Assembly (NCBI RefSeq): GCF_000188695.1
Contig: NW_004754901.1
Location: 284,794-307,293, forward strand
From: Salpingoeca rosetta
Taxonomy: Eukaryota; Opisthokonta; Choanoflagellata; Craspedida; Salpingoecidae
Direction: 5' to 3'
DNA length: 22,500 bases
Made by a program: the position numbers and the translations under genes. Position 1 is the stretch's first letter, and the number at the start of each line of letters is the position of its first letter. Below the pieces are notes generated by a model, which made no database searches, was not told the origin of the DNA, and saw only the letters and a list, made by a program, of their open reading frames with translations. Of the stretch, positions 1-17,760 are shown one piece after another.

Positions 1-1
1 G

Positions 2-3000
2 CTCTCCAAGGCTCGTGCCGTCGTCTGCGCATCCCATTTGAACGCAAAGGGCAGAGATAAGCGCACGCGTCGCAGCCGCAAGCCATTTTCGCCAACCGAC
101 TTTGTTCCAATGCATCGTTCCGTTGACCACGACCAAGACGAGCAGCAGCAGCAGCAACAACAATCGCACGCACAGCAGCAGCAGCAGCAGCAGCATCTGC
201 CGCCGCAAGCATCGCAAGCCACATCGGCTTTCCTCCCCGCCGGTGCACAACATGGGGGCATGCAAAACGCGAGCGAATATGGCCACCCTTTCACCGCACA
301 GCCCAGTGTCTTTCGGCATCCTCAACCACATGTATCTTCGATGATGCAGGATGCCACACTCTCCCGACCGCTTGCGCAACAGCCATCGTTGAGTCAGAAC
401 GTGCTGAGCTCGTTGTTATCGGCCATGTACCAGCCATCCCAACAGCAGCAACAACAACAACAGCCACAACAACAACAGCAACAACAACAGCAGCAGCAGC
501 AGCTTCAGCAGCAACAACAACGGTACCAACAACACATGCAGCTGTCGCAGATGCAGATAGGGGGCCAACAGCAAACCGGCTTCGGCCATTCCCAACAGCA
601 CTATGCACAACCGCACCGGCAGCAGCAGCAGTATAGCAGCCAGCACTACGCGCATCAGCAGCAGCTGCAAGGCATGCTGCAACAACAAATCGAACAACTC
701 CAACAGCAGCAGCAGCAGCAGCAGCAGCGAGCCCAACAACAGCAGCAACAAGCCCAACAACAGCAGGTGCAGCAGGCACACGGACTGACATTGGATTATG
801 CAGCGCGGTTCTCATCGGCACTGCGCACGTCCATGACATCACAGCAGCAGCAGCAACAGCAGCAGCAGTGGCAGCAGCGTGCTAGCAACACCGTATCCTC
901 ATCGTCTCAACGAAACCCACTCAACCAGCACGGCTCGCGGCAGCTACAGCTGGCGCCAGCTCAAGCGCGAGCACGCAAGGATGAACGCACGAGCCAGCAT
1001 CCCCTGCAGAGAGAACGGCAACGAGAACAGCAGCAGCAAGAGCAGCAAGAACAACAGCAGCAAGAGCAACAAGAACAACAGCAGCAAGAGCAGCAAGAAC
1101 AACAGCAGCAAGAGCAACAAGCGCAGGAACAATCGTCCACCCTTGACTCTGCCTCTCCCGTGGACGAACAAGACAGCAACGCGAGCGACGACCGCAATCG
1201 CAACGACGTTGATGACGATGGTGGTAGTGGTGCCGATGGCCCTGATGGGCAGCGAGAGGGGGAGGACGGCAGTAGCTCCCAGCAGGTGAGCGTGAACAGT
1301 GACAGTCCCTCCAGCAGTGACAGCGGCGGCAACGGCAAGCGGGGCTCAACAAAGACATACAAGAAGGCTGCCTGCAGCACAAGCAGTATCAACAGCACAA
1401 GCAGCAGCGGCAGCAGCAACAGCAACAGCGGGTCCGGCAGTAGCACAACCCGCCTTGCCCGTGTCTTGCACACCCTGCGCGACAAAGCAGATGACCCAGA
1501 TGCAACCGCCACCCCAACGGCCACTCACGCTCCGACATCAGGAAGAGGGGCCAACACATCAGCCGCAACCCAAGACAACGCCAAGCAGGATGCAACAGCT
1601 TCTGCACCAACGAAACCCACGGCGGCAACAGCAACGCTGCAACCACCACCACTGCAGCCGACGGGTTCAGCAGTGAAGCGCGATGGCATCCGAGGCGGGG
1701 CAGGTGTTGATTACCACACACAGGTGGTTGAGGAGACGCTTGAAGCACTTGCAAAGAGCAAACGGCCCCAGGACACTGTGGCCGTGACGCTGGTCGCCAA
1801 TGTGCAGCGCACTGGCGGTCAGCAGACAGTGGCTGTTGCGCAGCAGAAGAAGGTGCGTGGCGGCGTGGGTGGTGACTTGGATGCTGGGTTGGAGTTGGCA
1901 GGCGCGTTTCGAAAGCGCGACGGAGACTTGGGCGGTGGCCAGGATGATGACGACGACGATGATGGCGTGGCTAGCAGCAGCAGTAACGGCAACAGCAATA
2001 GCAACAGCAACACCAACGGCAGCAGTGGAAGCGGCAGCAGCAGCAACAACAATGCCATGCATGTGCATTCCTCATCGTCTTCAAGCACGACCAACTCCAA
2101 CGGTCACAACCAGCGGCTTGCTTCCGGTACATCTGGCATTTCCTCTGGCACGGGCGCGTCCCACCCAGACTCTGCGTCGTCATCGTCCCTCGCCACCAAC
2201 ACCCCCTCCAACGCAGCACCGCCCACAGCCACATGCACGGGCGAAGGCAGTGGCAGCACAAGCAGCCGCCCTCACAGTGCAAACAGCAGCAACAGCGGCG
2301 GCCGTGACGGTGCTGATGGTGCTGACGGTGCTGGTGGACATGGTGATCGTCACGAGCGAAGTGGCAGGAAAGGAAGCAGCAGTAGCAATAGCAGTAGTAG
2401 CAGCAGCAGCATCAATAACAACGCTGCCACCACCAACAATGCTGGAGCGCGGCTCGCACCGCGCGGGCACCAGCGCATGCAGCCGCATGACCACCTGAGG
2501 CGAAAAGTGTTTCGCCACCACAAGCATGATGCTCCTTCAAAGCAAGAGGCGGCGTCGTCGTCGTCATCATCGTCGTCATCACTCAACGTGCCGCCTTCTC
2601 AAGAGGCTGGGGAGGCCCTGCTCAGTCAACACATTCGACACAGGCGGCATCACGCCGAACAAGCACATCGAACAGGAGCCGTACACCATCACCACCAGAA
2701 GAGCCAGCAACGGCAGCACCACTACCACCAACAGCAGCTGCAGCATCACCGCACGCACCATCACCAGCATCACCGCGGCGGTGCTCGTGGGGACGGGCAG
2801 GACCAGGCGGCCATGGGCAGTCACGCGGGTCGTTGGCGCGAACAGGACAGGCAGTGCCACATTGACGGCAAGCACAAAGGCAGCAGCACCAGCACCAGCA
2901 GCAACACGTCGACCAACAGCAGCAGCGACGATGTGCGGCGCGTTGGCGGCAGTGGCAGGGGCACGCTAGCAGCGGCATCAGCAGCAACTACACCTGCGGC

Positions 3001-3539
3001 GGGCAGCAGCCAGGCCAATCCATCTCGGACAGCTGCGTCTGACAATGCTGCGTCCTCCACAGCGCCACCAGCAGTCGGCACGCGAAACCGCAACTCAGGA
3101 GGTGCACGATCAATCCCAACCCAACAGCAACAGCAACATGAGCAGGAAGACGAGCAAGAGGAGGGACGGCAGCAGCAAGTGCGGCAGCGGGTGGTGCAAG
3201 GTTTTGAAGATGACTCTGCTGAGCATGAAGCGACGTCACCTGCATCGGGCTTACTCGCCCCGTCATCGTCCCAGGAGCCACTGGCCAGCATGATGTCTTC
3301 GTCATCCTCGTCGTCGGTGCAGCCAGCATCGTCGCCCACCTCTGGCTCAGCATCATCGGTAACAAAGACATCAACAGACGACAAGCTGACAACTGCGGTT
3401 GCTTCATCGTCATCGCCATCATCGGCCACGCCGCCGACAGCAAAGGGAAACCAGGCAGAAGAAAACAACGAACCAGGTGAGCAACACCAGCTACCACAGC
3501 AGCAAGACGAGCAGCAGCAAGAACAACAACAGCAGCAGC

Positions 3540-3637
<98 letters not shown>

Positions 3638-4361
3638 GAACAACAACAGCAATCACAGCAGCAACAGGAAGAAGATGATGAACAGCAAGAGGAGAAAGGG
3701 CAAGATGAGGCAGCAGGCGATGATCATGATGATGGGGAAGATAGGGACTCGGGGCAGGACGAAGACCAAGCCCGTGTGTCGCCGTCATCCTCAACAACAT
3801 CCTCGTCATCGGTGTCGTCCTCAAGCTCGGGCCGCGCGCCCGTAGCAAAGAAGGCAAGAACTGGGGTGTCTCCACCAGATGTGGGCGACGCAGCAGCGAC
3901 AGCAGCAGCAGCAGCAGCAGCAGCACGTACAGGAGGTGCGGCAGCACCAACAGCACATGCGGCGGCGGCGACAACGCGACAGCGTGACAACGCAACTGAC
4001 ACCATCAGCAACATCGACGACGGCAACAGCAACAACGATGAGGACGATGGCATCCCCGCCACGAACAGCAACAACAGTGGTGGTGGCACCTCAGATGTGG
4101 CCGATGCCATGCACGCAAGCCAACAGCAACACATTCAGCAGCAGCAGCAACGAACAGCAGAGGACACAACAGCGCAGGCAAGCACACACGCGCACAACAT
4201 CAACAACAAGGAGCAAGGCGTGCGTCACATGGCAACAACACATGGTCGTGGCCCTCATGTTGGAAAGCCCCTTGCTGCGAATACATCGGGCGATGGTGGT
4301 AGGAATGACGCCAGTGCTGGCCGCCAGCAGGCTGCGCGCGCTGGCATGCAAGAACAACAGC

Positions 4362-4398
<37 letters not shown>

Positions 4399-5233
4399 CG
4401 TGGGTAACAGGCGTACCGGCAACAAGCCCCAGGGTGACGCAAGTCACAGCCAGGGAAAGAAGAGGGGTTCGCGTAGCCGGCGCCGGCAGTCTCGCCGCGA
4501 ATCCAAAGCCAGCGGCCAATCGACCAACACTGGTGACCAAGCTGACACCGACGCGCGCAACTCGCGCCGACGCCGGCGTAGTCGTCGCAATCAGAGAAGA
4601 AAGCAAGGTCGCAACAACTACAGCAGGCATCACGATAACAGTGGGAACGTGACTGTCAACGATGGCAAGGATAGCAACAGCGCCGGTGGGCGACCTGTGC
4701 GGGGACGAGGCAACAGATCAAGCCGCTACCGCCGCCGTCGCCGCGAGCACGTGCGCTCGCCATCCCTCCTGCGGTTTCGGCGTCAGTACTTTAACCACCG
4801 CCACCACCACGACCCAGCTGTCATCCCACACCACCAGCTGCACCAGGGGCGGCGTGGCCGCAGCATGTCAACAACGTCCTCGTCACCGCGGTCGCACTCG
4901 TACACGTGCACAAGCTCGACATCCAGCTCACAGCGACACTCTGGCGAGGGCAACGGCGGTGGCGGTGACGGTGGGACTGCAGGCACGCACACCCGCCGTG
5001 ACCGCTCTGGATATGCTGAACTGCCCCCGCGCCGGCGGCGACGCTGGTCGTACAGTGGTAGCTCGCCAAGCACATCGCACGACAGCGGACTGCGGGTACT
5101 CCAGACAGGGGCGCGTTCGGAGTCACCGCCACAACATGGGGAGCGCAGGCGAACGACAGAGGCAACCGGCACCCGCAACGCCCGCACCACCAACAACAAA
5201 AGCAGCAGCAACAATACCAGCAACAATACCAGC

Positions 5234-5292
<59 letters not shown>

Positions 5293-6563
5293 CGGGAGCA
5301 ACAGTGGCAACAACCACAAGGGGAGCAGCAGTGGCAACAACAATGGTAGTAGCAACGCTGCTGCTGCTGCCGGTAACAAGGCTGTCAACGATCCCACCAA
5401 CAAGCGCGACCGGAACAACCAGGGTGCCGGCGGTGACAGGGATGGAGCACACGTGCGAGTGGATAGCTCGTCGCCTGGTAGCAATGGCAGCCGTGGCAGT
5501 GGCAACAGCAACAACATGAGTACAAGCAGCGATGGCCGTGTGGGCGCGAGCATGGGTGTGCGTGGCATGGATGTGGCAGACTGGCGACAGCGTGGGGGGA
5601 ACGATGGTGATGGCGGGAAACAAGCGGGTGGGGATCGAGGACACCACCAGCAAGATCGCCGCCGCCACCGCCGTCATCGCAGCGGTGGTGGTGGTGGTGG
5701 TGGTGGTGGCGACCGTGGGAGGACAGAGAGGACACGCAGAAGCCATGCCCTGAGCAGGGCCGGAGACGACATGGCGCAAGCACAGCAGCGACGCGGTTAC
5801 GACAACAGCACCGCCAGCAGCAGCAGCAAGAACGCTGCGCGTCGGCGGGGGAAGCGGCGGGACACGAGTGGGCGGAGGAGCCGAAGCAACACCACAGGCA
5901 GCACCAGGCATCGCAACAGGATGGAACAGAACAGGGCAGCAGCGGCGGCGGCGGCGATGCGTGGGGAAGGCGCTCCACCAAGACACCAGCGAGAGCGAAG
6001 CCGCAAGCAGCGTGATGGTGGTGGTTGTGGCGATGTTGGTCATGATGGTGAGGGTGGGGTCGCAGTTGTCACAAGGCGTGATGTTGCTGGTGGTGGTGGT
6101 GGTGGTGGTGGTGGATGTGTTGACCTGTCTGGGGTGTACGCGGACACGGCGCCCCTCGGTGTGCACATGCAGGCGATTGGTGTTGTGCCGATGGGTGGCG
6201 TGATGGGCAGCAACGCGTTTACGCTGATGCAACCACAGCAGCAGCTGCAACAGCTGAGGGAGCAGCAAAACCAGCAAGGACAGCAGCAGCAAGCACGCGC
6301 ACAGCAAGTGCCGACCGAACAAGTGGCATCACAGCCTCTTCAGCCGTCGCCGGAGATGGTTTTGGCGGATCCCAGGCATCAAATGGAGATGTTGGAACGA
6401 CTGAATGCCATTTTGGCATATCGCAACTGGCAGCAAACCATGTACATCCAACAACTCGAGGTCGCGCTGCAGGCCCAACAGCAGCAACTACAAGGGATGC
6501 AAGGGATGCAACAACAGTCGCAGCAGCTCCACCAGCCGCAACAAGCACCGCAACAAGCACCGC

Positions 6564-6609
<46 letters not shown>

Positions 6610-6616
6610 GCCATAA
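2..6616 (+). CDS. Giant low-complexity Q/S/N/R-rich protein, 5' end open
   Basis: A single frame runs without a stop for 6.6 kb and ends at TAA 6614-6616. It is still open at base 2, so an upstream exon may exist. The first in-frame ATG is at 110, giving 2,168 aa. I do not recognise a family. Poly-Gln blocks lie at about 145-880, 3524-3637, 4355-4396 and 6563-6610. Ser-rich stretches cover 1900-3450, and Asn20 is at 5234-5293. Arg-rich segments (RSRRR, RRRRRSRR, RGRGNRSSRYRRRRR) lie at about 4457-4790. Gly9 is at 5684-5710. Two parts look less degenerate: 1672-1930, containing DYHTQVVEETLEALAKSK, and a C-terminal helix at about 6352-6480, containing MEMLERLNAILAYRNW. The Arg/Ser and Arg/Gly blocks suggest a nuclear or RNA-associated disordered protein, which is inference. 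An intron hidden inside the repeats cannot be excluded, but none is needed. Confidence 0.7.
1025..1120 (+). repeat. 24-nt coding minisatellite, 4 copies
   Basis: Four exact-length 24-nt units each encode EQQQQEQQ inside gene 1. Units 2 and 4 end in the codons gag-caa-caa, while units 1 and 3 end in gag-cag-caa. The array therefore has a 48-nt higher-order period, which suggests duplication of a dimer. Confidence 0.85.
3524..3637 (+). repeat. Pure poly-Gln38 tract in gene 1
   Basis: Thirty-eight uninterrupted Gln codons. After a few mixed codons the tract is a long CAA run and then switches abruptly to a CAG run, so at the DNA level it is two different trinucleotide microsatellites that share one amino acid. 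It is flanked by Glu/Gln-rich sequence. Confidence 0.9.
5234..5293 (+). repeat. (AAC)20 coding poly-Asn tract in gene 1
   Basis: Twenty uninterrupted AAC codons encode Asn20, preceded by NNTS-type units and followed by Gly/Ser/Asn-rich sequence. Confidence 0.9.
6563..6610 (+). repeat. (CAA)n poly-Gln tract at the C-terminus of gene 1
   Basis: Sixteen Gln codons, almost all CAA, lie immediately before the last codon (Pro) and the TAA stop. They follow two QQAP units. Confidence 0.85.
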
Positions 6617-7594
6617 CAGCAGGAGGAGTGGAATCCCAAGTGAGCAGACGGCTGTGACAGTTATCAGCGCTGCAACTCTACTGTTTTGTTATGAATATGG
6701 TTTGTTTGGCATTCACCCTTCAAGCCTTCAACTTCATCGCCTTCCAGCTTCATCGATTTTTTCACACCCACCCACCACCCTTTGTGCTGGAGGCGGCAGG
6801 AGAGGAGGAGAGGGGTGTTCCTTCATGGCTTCTTGTAAACGGGTAAGTGTGTTCATAGTTTGTTTCTTTCTGTCATGTACAATCAGACATTCTGCGTGCT
6901 CTCAGCGTCTCGTGGTCTTGTCCTTGCGAATAAAGCTGGCCATGACTCTGAAACACGCGTGATTCCATGAGCGCCCTCCCTCAGCACACACACAGAGAAG
7001 GGGAGAGGGTGTGGAGGGAAAGATGCAGCGAAAGAGTGTATGTGAGTGAGAAACACAGAAACACAGACAGAGCGTGTGCTTGTGCATGGGAACGAACACA
7101 AAAAGGAAGGCTCTCATATCCGACTACATTTTGTGGTGTGGAGAATTGACTGCACTGCGGCCTCGTTGTTTGTTGTCCGCCAACCCACAGGCACTCGTCG
7201 ACACAAAGGGACAAGGTCTGCCAGACGCACGTGTGCGACGACAGCACCGACAAGGTGTGCCATCGACGGCCTCGTGCACTGCCTGGTGTTCATTGTGTTT
7301 GTGAAGCCCAGTGCGCCCTCGACACTCTTGAGCACCGCACCGCACGCACCCGTTTGTTTGTTTGTTAGTTTGTTTAGGTTTGGTTTGCTGACAGAGCCTG
7401 TCTTTGCTGTGTTTCCTCGTATCGACAGGGATTGGTGTTCCTCATGGCACAGAGAGCCCGCAAGCAACAGCCGCTGCCCACCAGTTCGTTCACGTCTTCT
7501 TGCGTTCATGCGTTTGGGAGAGACGGCTGCTTGAAGGCTGCACTGTCCCTTCCAAGGCCGCCTACTTTCCCCGGGCTCGTTGGCGGACGCGTGA
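6617..7594 (+). other. Spacer: gene 1 3'UTR and gene 2 leader
   Basis: No convincing coding frame is present. The first ~310 nt should be the 3'UTR of gene 1, up to an AATAAA at 6929. The remainder holds a run of TTTG units at about 7351-7380 and a possible splice acceptor (cgtatcgacag, ending about 7428), which may indicate a spliced 5' leader for gene 2. No TATA-like element is evident. Confidence 0.5.
6929..6934 (+). terminator. Candidate polyadenylation signal AATAAA for gene 1
   Basis: A canonical AATAAA hexamer occurs 313 nt after the gene 1 stop codon and on the same strand. It is the only canonical hexamer I found in this spacer. Its position suits a 3'UTR end, but use of the site is inferred. 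Confidence 0.5.

Positions 7595-7620
<26 letters not shown>
7444..7620 (+). CDS. Possible upstream ORF overlapping the gene 2 start
   Basis: An ATG at 7444 opens a 58-codon frame (starting MAQRARKQQP) that ends at TGA 7618-7620, running past the gene 2 ATG at 7595 in a different frame. If the gene 2 mRNA includes this stretch, translation of the uORF would compete with the main start. It could equally be untranscribed, or removed as part of a 5'UTR intron. The peptide has no recognisable family. Confidence 0.2.
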
Positions 7621-12476
<4,856 letters not shown>

Positions 12477-13479
12477 AAGTTTGGCAAGCGAGCGTGTGCT
12501 GTGTGCATGCGTGTGCGTGGCATATGTATATGATGTGCACTGTGTGCGTGTGATCGAACCTAAGGGAATGTGAAGCATGTGCGAGCATGTGTGTATGTGT
12601 GTATGTGTGTGTGTGTGTGTGTGCGTGCGTGCGCGTATGTATTTGTGGCGAGACACGCTTCATTTGTATTTGTGGAGAGGCCTGCCTCGTTTGTACTACT
12701 ACTGGCAAGCAAAGCATGGCTCATATGTATTTGTGCATTGTCTCGCGTTGTTCACATTCGTGTATGTTGTGTGTTTCATGTGTATTCATTGGTTGTTGTT
12801 GCGGCTGCGCCATCATGTAAACAGACTTGAGGATTGGCAGATGAGCGTGACCATCAGCGAGATGAGTTGTGACATGCGCTTCATTGTGTCTCGTTTCGTT
12901 GACTCGGTGTTCATGTGACCGAAAGGTTGTGGTTGGTTGGACATGGAAGGCGCCAGCACATTCGCTCATCCCATCGGTCACCACACAATGCGAGAAACGA
13001 CAACAAATGTGAAATGAACAACGTCACCCCATCTGTTGACTTGCACCGCACAAGCACTCACGCACGCAAGCTACCACTGTGCAGTGCACATACCACCAAC
13101 GGCACGCACACAAGCACACACAAGCACACACACACACGGGGATGCAGGGTGTAGGATGGGAAGAAACGAAAGAACAGAAAAAAATGAAAAGAAAAAAGCC
13201 TCGACACACGAGGGCGGAAAAACAGGACAGTGAATGACATGCAACGATGGAAGACATAACACGAGCACGCTCAACACCACATGGAGGATCTATCACACAA
13301 GGTGGTCAAGGGGAATGAACAACGACGGTGGATGGAGGGGTCCAACAACACGTCGATCAATGTGGTGATGGTGAGGATGATAATGAACTTTGGTGTTTGG
13401 GCGGGGGAGGCGGGTGCGGAGATGAATGGAAGTGATGGATTAGTTGATTGGTTGTTTGGTTGGTTGGTTGGTTGGGCGA
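12477..13479. other. Convergent 3' spacer between genes 2 and 3
   Basis: Gene 2 (+) and gene 3 (-) end facing each other about 1 kb apart. The spacer holds an imperfect TG tract (12588-12634), a CA tract near 13110-13138 and GGTT-type repeats at 13447-13474, just beyond the gene 3 stop. I found no AATAAA or ATTAAA on either strand, so the mRNA ends are undefined. A 113-codon frame at 12577-12918 is mostly translated TG repeat and is not believed. Confidence 0.6.
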
Positions 13480-16040
13480 CTAGGCGGTTGTTTGGTTTTG
13501 CAGCTCAATGTCCTTGACGCGGCGCTGCACAGAACCGCTCTTTGGTCGCCCGCTGCTGCTGCTTCCGCTGCCAGACCTAATGAGGAGAAAGGGGGTGAGC
13601 GTATCGGTGACGGTATGTGTGAGGGTATGTGTGTGTGAGGGTATGTGTGTGAGAGGGTATGTGTGTGTGTGTGTGTGTGTGAAGAGTTCAAGTGGGAGGC
13701 AACGGCCGCACAAAAGACAACACACACAGACAATCACACAAGGCGACTTGACTTGTATCACAACACGCATGCACAACGGCAGTTACAGCACCAACGCACT
13801 TGTTGCGGTAGTAGAAGACGCCTGCGACGATGAGTGCGATGAGAACGATGGGCACAATGACGGCGGCTGCGACGGTGCCGGAGGACACGCTGCCGCTGCC
13901 GCTGCCGTTCGAGTCACCGCCGTTGTTCGTCACCTCCTGATGGTGGTGGTGGTGGTGATGGTGATGATGGTGATGGTTGGTGATTGGGGGTGGTGAGGGT
14001 TGGTGGCGAAAACCATGGCAGGTTGGATTGAATTAAAAGAATTCAATGACACAGATGTTGCAGCTGGTCAGAACGAGCAAACAAGGTGGCTTGTGTGGGT
14101 GGAACTGAAACTTACAGTGACAGCGGAGCTCTGGGCGGAGGTAAGAAGGCCCTCCTGTTAACGTGAACCGACCATGAATGATTACCATGGGTTGGCGGTT
14201 GGAGGTTAGAAGTTGCAAGAACAAAAAAAAAAAGGGGGGGGGGGCATTGCCACCAAAACTACACACAGGTCCACACACAGGTGCACACAGACACAGACAC
14301 ACAGACACAGACACAGACACAGACACACACACACACACACACACACAGACACAGACACACACACACACACCTCGACGGGGCAGTCAAGGCTGGTGCGGAG
14401 GGAGGCGACGACGGCAAGCTGGTCCGGGGTCATGACGTGCAGCTTCTGGTTCTCGCAGAGCAGGGTGAACACCTCGTCGCTGATACGGCGTAGGGCCCGG
14501 GCGGGAATAGCGGCAAGGTCAATGTCGTCGAGACCAGCAATGATGGCGCCGGCGCGGTCAACCATGTCCGCAGACCAGTCCGCAGTGTCGCCAAGCGCCT
14601 CTGCAGTAGTGTCGGGTTTTGCAAGAGAGAAAGGGGCGGGGATTGGTGAATTGCGGTGAGTACGCGAGATGGTTGTAGCGTGCTTCCTGCATACAAGGTA
14701 TCCCAGCAAACACACACACACACAAGCAAGTGCATACACACACGTACACACACGTATATGCACACACGTGTGTCAACGCACCGATGAGCTGGTCAGCGAG
14801 GGCTGCAAGCTGGTCGGAGTTCCACTGGACAGACACAAAGTTGTCGAGTGCGTCCACGACGACGCTGGCGGAGAGGCCACGGAGGGCGGCGGCATCAAGG
14901 CCACGGATGGCGTTTCCAAGCATGCGCAGCTCGCTGGAGGTCCATGACGCAATGCTGTCGCCGCTGCCGAGGAGGTTCATGGCACGCTTCACAATGCACT
15001 CCACGAGCGAGTCGCCAAGGCAGTTGACGCTGGCAATGTCTGTGAGGGCGTCGGTGGGGAGCTGGCCCATATCGGCCGGGGACAGGGAGATGGCGAGCGG
15101 GCCAACAGATGCGCGGACAGACGCGTTCCACGTGCTCACTTCGCCAAGCAGCTCCCGCAGGCGCAGGCCGATGACCTGTTGAACGGACAGTTGGACAGTT
15201 GGAAAGTTGGGAAAGTTGGATGGATGGATGGATGGTTAGTGAGAAGGGTTGAGTGAACGAGATGAGGGCGCACCGTGACAACCAGACAACACATGCACAC
15301 ACACACACACATGCACACACGCACACACACACATGCACACGAGAGACCCAGTAGCTGTTGGCTGGTTGGTTGACTGACCTGAAGCTGCTCGTTGCAGAGG
15401 GGGAGGTCCTGCAGGGGAAGGCCGAGCGAGTCGTCGCAGGCAAAGTCAAGCAGGCACCTGGCCATGGCGGTGGTGGTATTGGGGTTGGTGTCGGGTGGTG
15501 GCAGTCATGATCATGAGACGGAGGAGGAGGGAGAGAGATGGAGAGATGCGTAGGAAGAGAGATGGAGAGGCACGCAGCGAGAGAGATGGAGAGACACGCA
15601 GGCGCACGCCACATAAACACAAGCACACACACACACACACACAACGGACACATGCACACACACACACACACATACGCACGGACACCAAGCACAGAGCAAG
15701 TGTACTTACACAGCCTCGTCGAGAACGCCTGGCACGACGTCGCGCAAGAAGGGAATGAGGTCGGTCGTCATGTGCATGAGGTCCTGCGGTGCGAGCGCCT
15801 TGAGCATGTCACCGAGGTCGCTCAGCTGCTGCGGGGTGAGGCTGTCAACAGAGCCAAGCAGCTCCGTGATGCGCGGGCCAAGCGTCATCAGCGCAGCGTT
15901 GGAGAACGTCGCAAGCGGCTGCACACGCGTGTGTTTGAGAGGGCGGGGGGATAATGTGAGGGTGGTAACAGAAGCGGGGCAAGGTTGGGTGAGAAACAAA
16001 CGAGAGAGAAAACTGCTAAAACGCGCAATGCGATGGCTTT

Positions 16041-16075
<35 letters not shown>

Positions 16076-17529
16076 CAAAAACAAAACAGTGCGCGCGTGA
16101 CGTACGTCGTTGCCAAGGGCGGAGAGGGAGGACGGGGTGAGGTCAGAGAGGGACATGGCAGCAAAGTCCGCCGCGTGCTCGGGGAATGCCTGCCACGTGG
16201 TCGCGCTCCAGTTCTCAACCTGCAACAATTGGGGTAATGATGATGGTGATGGTGATGATGGAGGTGGTAGTGTTGCAAAGTCAGTTGAAGACATGCACAG
16301 AAATAACCATGCAGAACAGACCAGCCCACGACACACCGTGCACACAACCATGCATGCAATCCGTCCCCTTCCCCTCCTCCATGCGCACACACGCACGCAC
16401 ACACGCACGCACACACGCACACACACACACACACACACACAAAATAGCACATTATTACGATACGCACCGGTCCAAAGAGCTCGACGGCGCGGGCAAGGAG
16501 GGCCTCGACTTGGTTGTGGGAGAGGTCGTGGATGGAATCCACCAGCATGATGGCCTCGGCAGGCAGGCGGCGAATGGTCTCCGAGGGGATGGCAGCCAGG
16601 GCCGGCTGCAGCTGCTCAAGAAGATCAAGTGCAAACTCCTCGAGCTGAACACCGCGCAGGGCCATGAAGCGCTCAAGGACGGCGGAGAGGACGTCGTGGG
16701 GCAGCTGGTCGGCAATGTCGACGAGGAACATGAGGGCATCCTCATTCAGGTCGGCAACCACGTCCACGCCAATGGCCTTGAGGATGTTGCCGACAACGCC
16801 AAAGTCCTCCGTGCTCCACTCCGTGATGGGGCCGAGCTGGTCAATGGCCTCGCCAAGCAGCATCTCTGCCGTGTCGAATGGGATGTCGAGGACGGTGCCG
16901 AGCGTCTGCAGACCCGTCATGCTGATGTTGCGCAGCGCGTCCGTGGCAAAGTTGACGGCGAGCAGGCCAAGGTCGTCCCAGGCGCCGTCGTCCCACTGGC
17001 TGGGCATGCCAACCACCTCCACGACGCGGTCCAGCAGCATGTTGAGGCGGGCCGGGTCGAGCCCCGTGTCGGGCAGACGGCCAAGCGCACGGATGCCGGT
17101 CTCGCCCATGTTCTCAAGGTGGTCGGCGGCAATGCCAGAGGCAAACTGTGCAACCTGCTGCCACCCTTCCTCGTTGTCGCTGGACGCGCCTCCAATGAGA
17201 TCAATGCCACGCGAGGCGATGGTGGTGATGCGGTTCAGGTCAACGTCAAATGCGACGCGGGCCAGGGCGTTGAGGTGCGACGAGTCCGCCAGCACCTGCA
17301 GGTCGCCGTCGGCCAGGCCCGACGCCACGTTGCCAATGGCGCGGAAGTCTGTGCTGTTCCATGTGGAGACGAGACCGACAATGTCCACAACGCGCTCAGC
17401 GAGGGCCTCGACGGTGTCTGGGGGGATGCCTGTGATGCCGCTGGCGATGAGCACGGCAGAGTCAATCAGCAGCGGCTCAAGGTTCTCAATGTCCCCGCGT
17501 GCAAGGCCTAATGGTGGTGTGTGGTATGT

Positions 17530-17572
<43 letters not shown>

Positions 17573-17760
17573 TATGTGTGTTGGTGGCGATTCTGGGTGT
17601 CGAGTACTCCATATTGTATCAGCCGTAAGGTACAGAATTGATCAGAGCAGTAAACGTCTCAGCCGACTTACAAGAGGTAGCTGCTTAGCTTCCCGACTTA
17701 TAATGCGAAGGCCAGATGGACCCTGTTTGGAGGACACTACCCACACACACACACACACAC

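Noticed and set aside
5123..6322. 399-codon minus-strand ORF within gene 1
   Set aside because: It consists of Thr/Val runs from reverse reading of Gly/Asn codon repeats, and the + strand frame is open for 6.6 kb.
12577..12918. 113-codon + strand ORF after gene 2
   Set aside because: It is mostly Cys-Val translation of TG repeats, with no splice or composition support.
15601..15675. CA-rich repeats that could be mistaken for a repeat array such as CRISPR
   Set aside because: These are simple dinucleotide repeats inside introns, without spacers or palindromic repeat units.
16186..17572. Long + strand ORFs (441 and 302 codons) opposite gene 3
   Set aside because: They are antisense shadows of GC-rich exon 4 and run through CA-repeat intron sequence. 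The minus strand gives a coherent repeat protein with matching splice phases.
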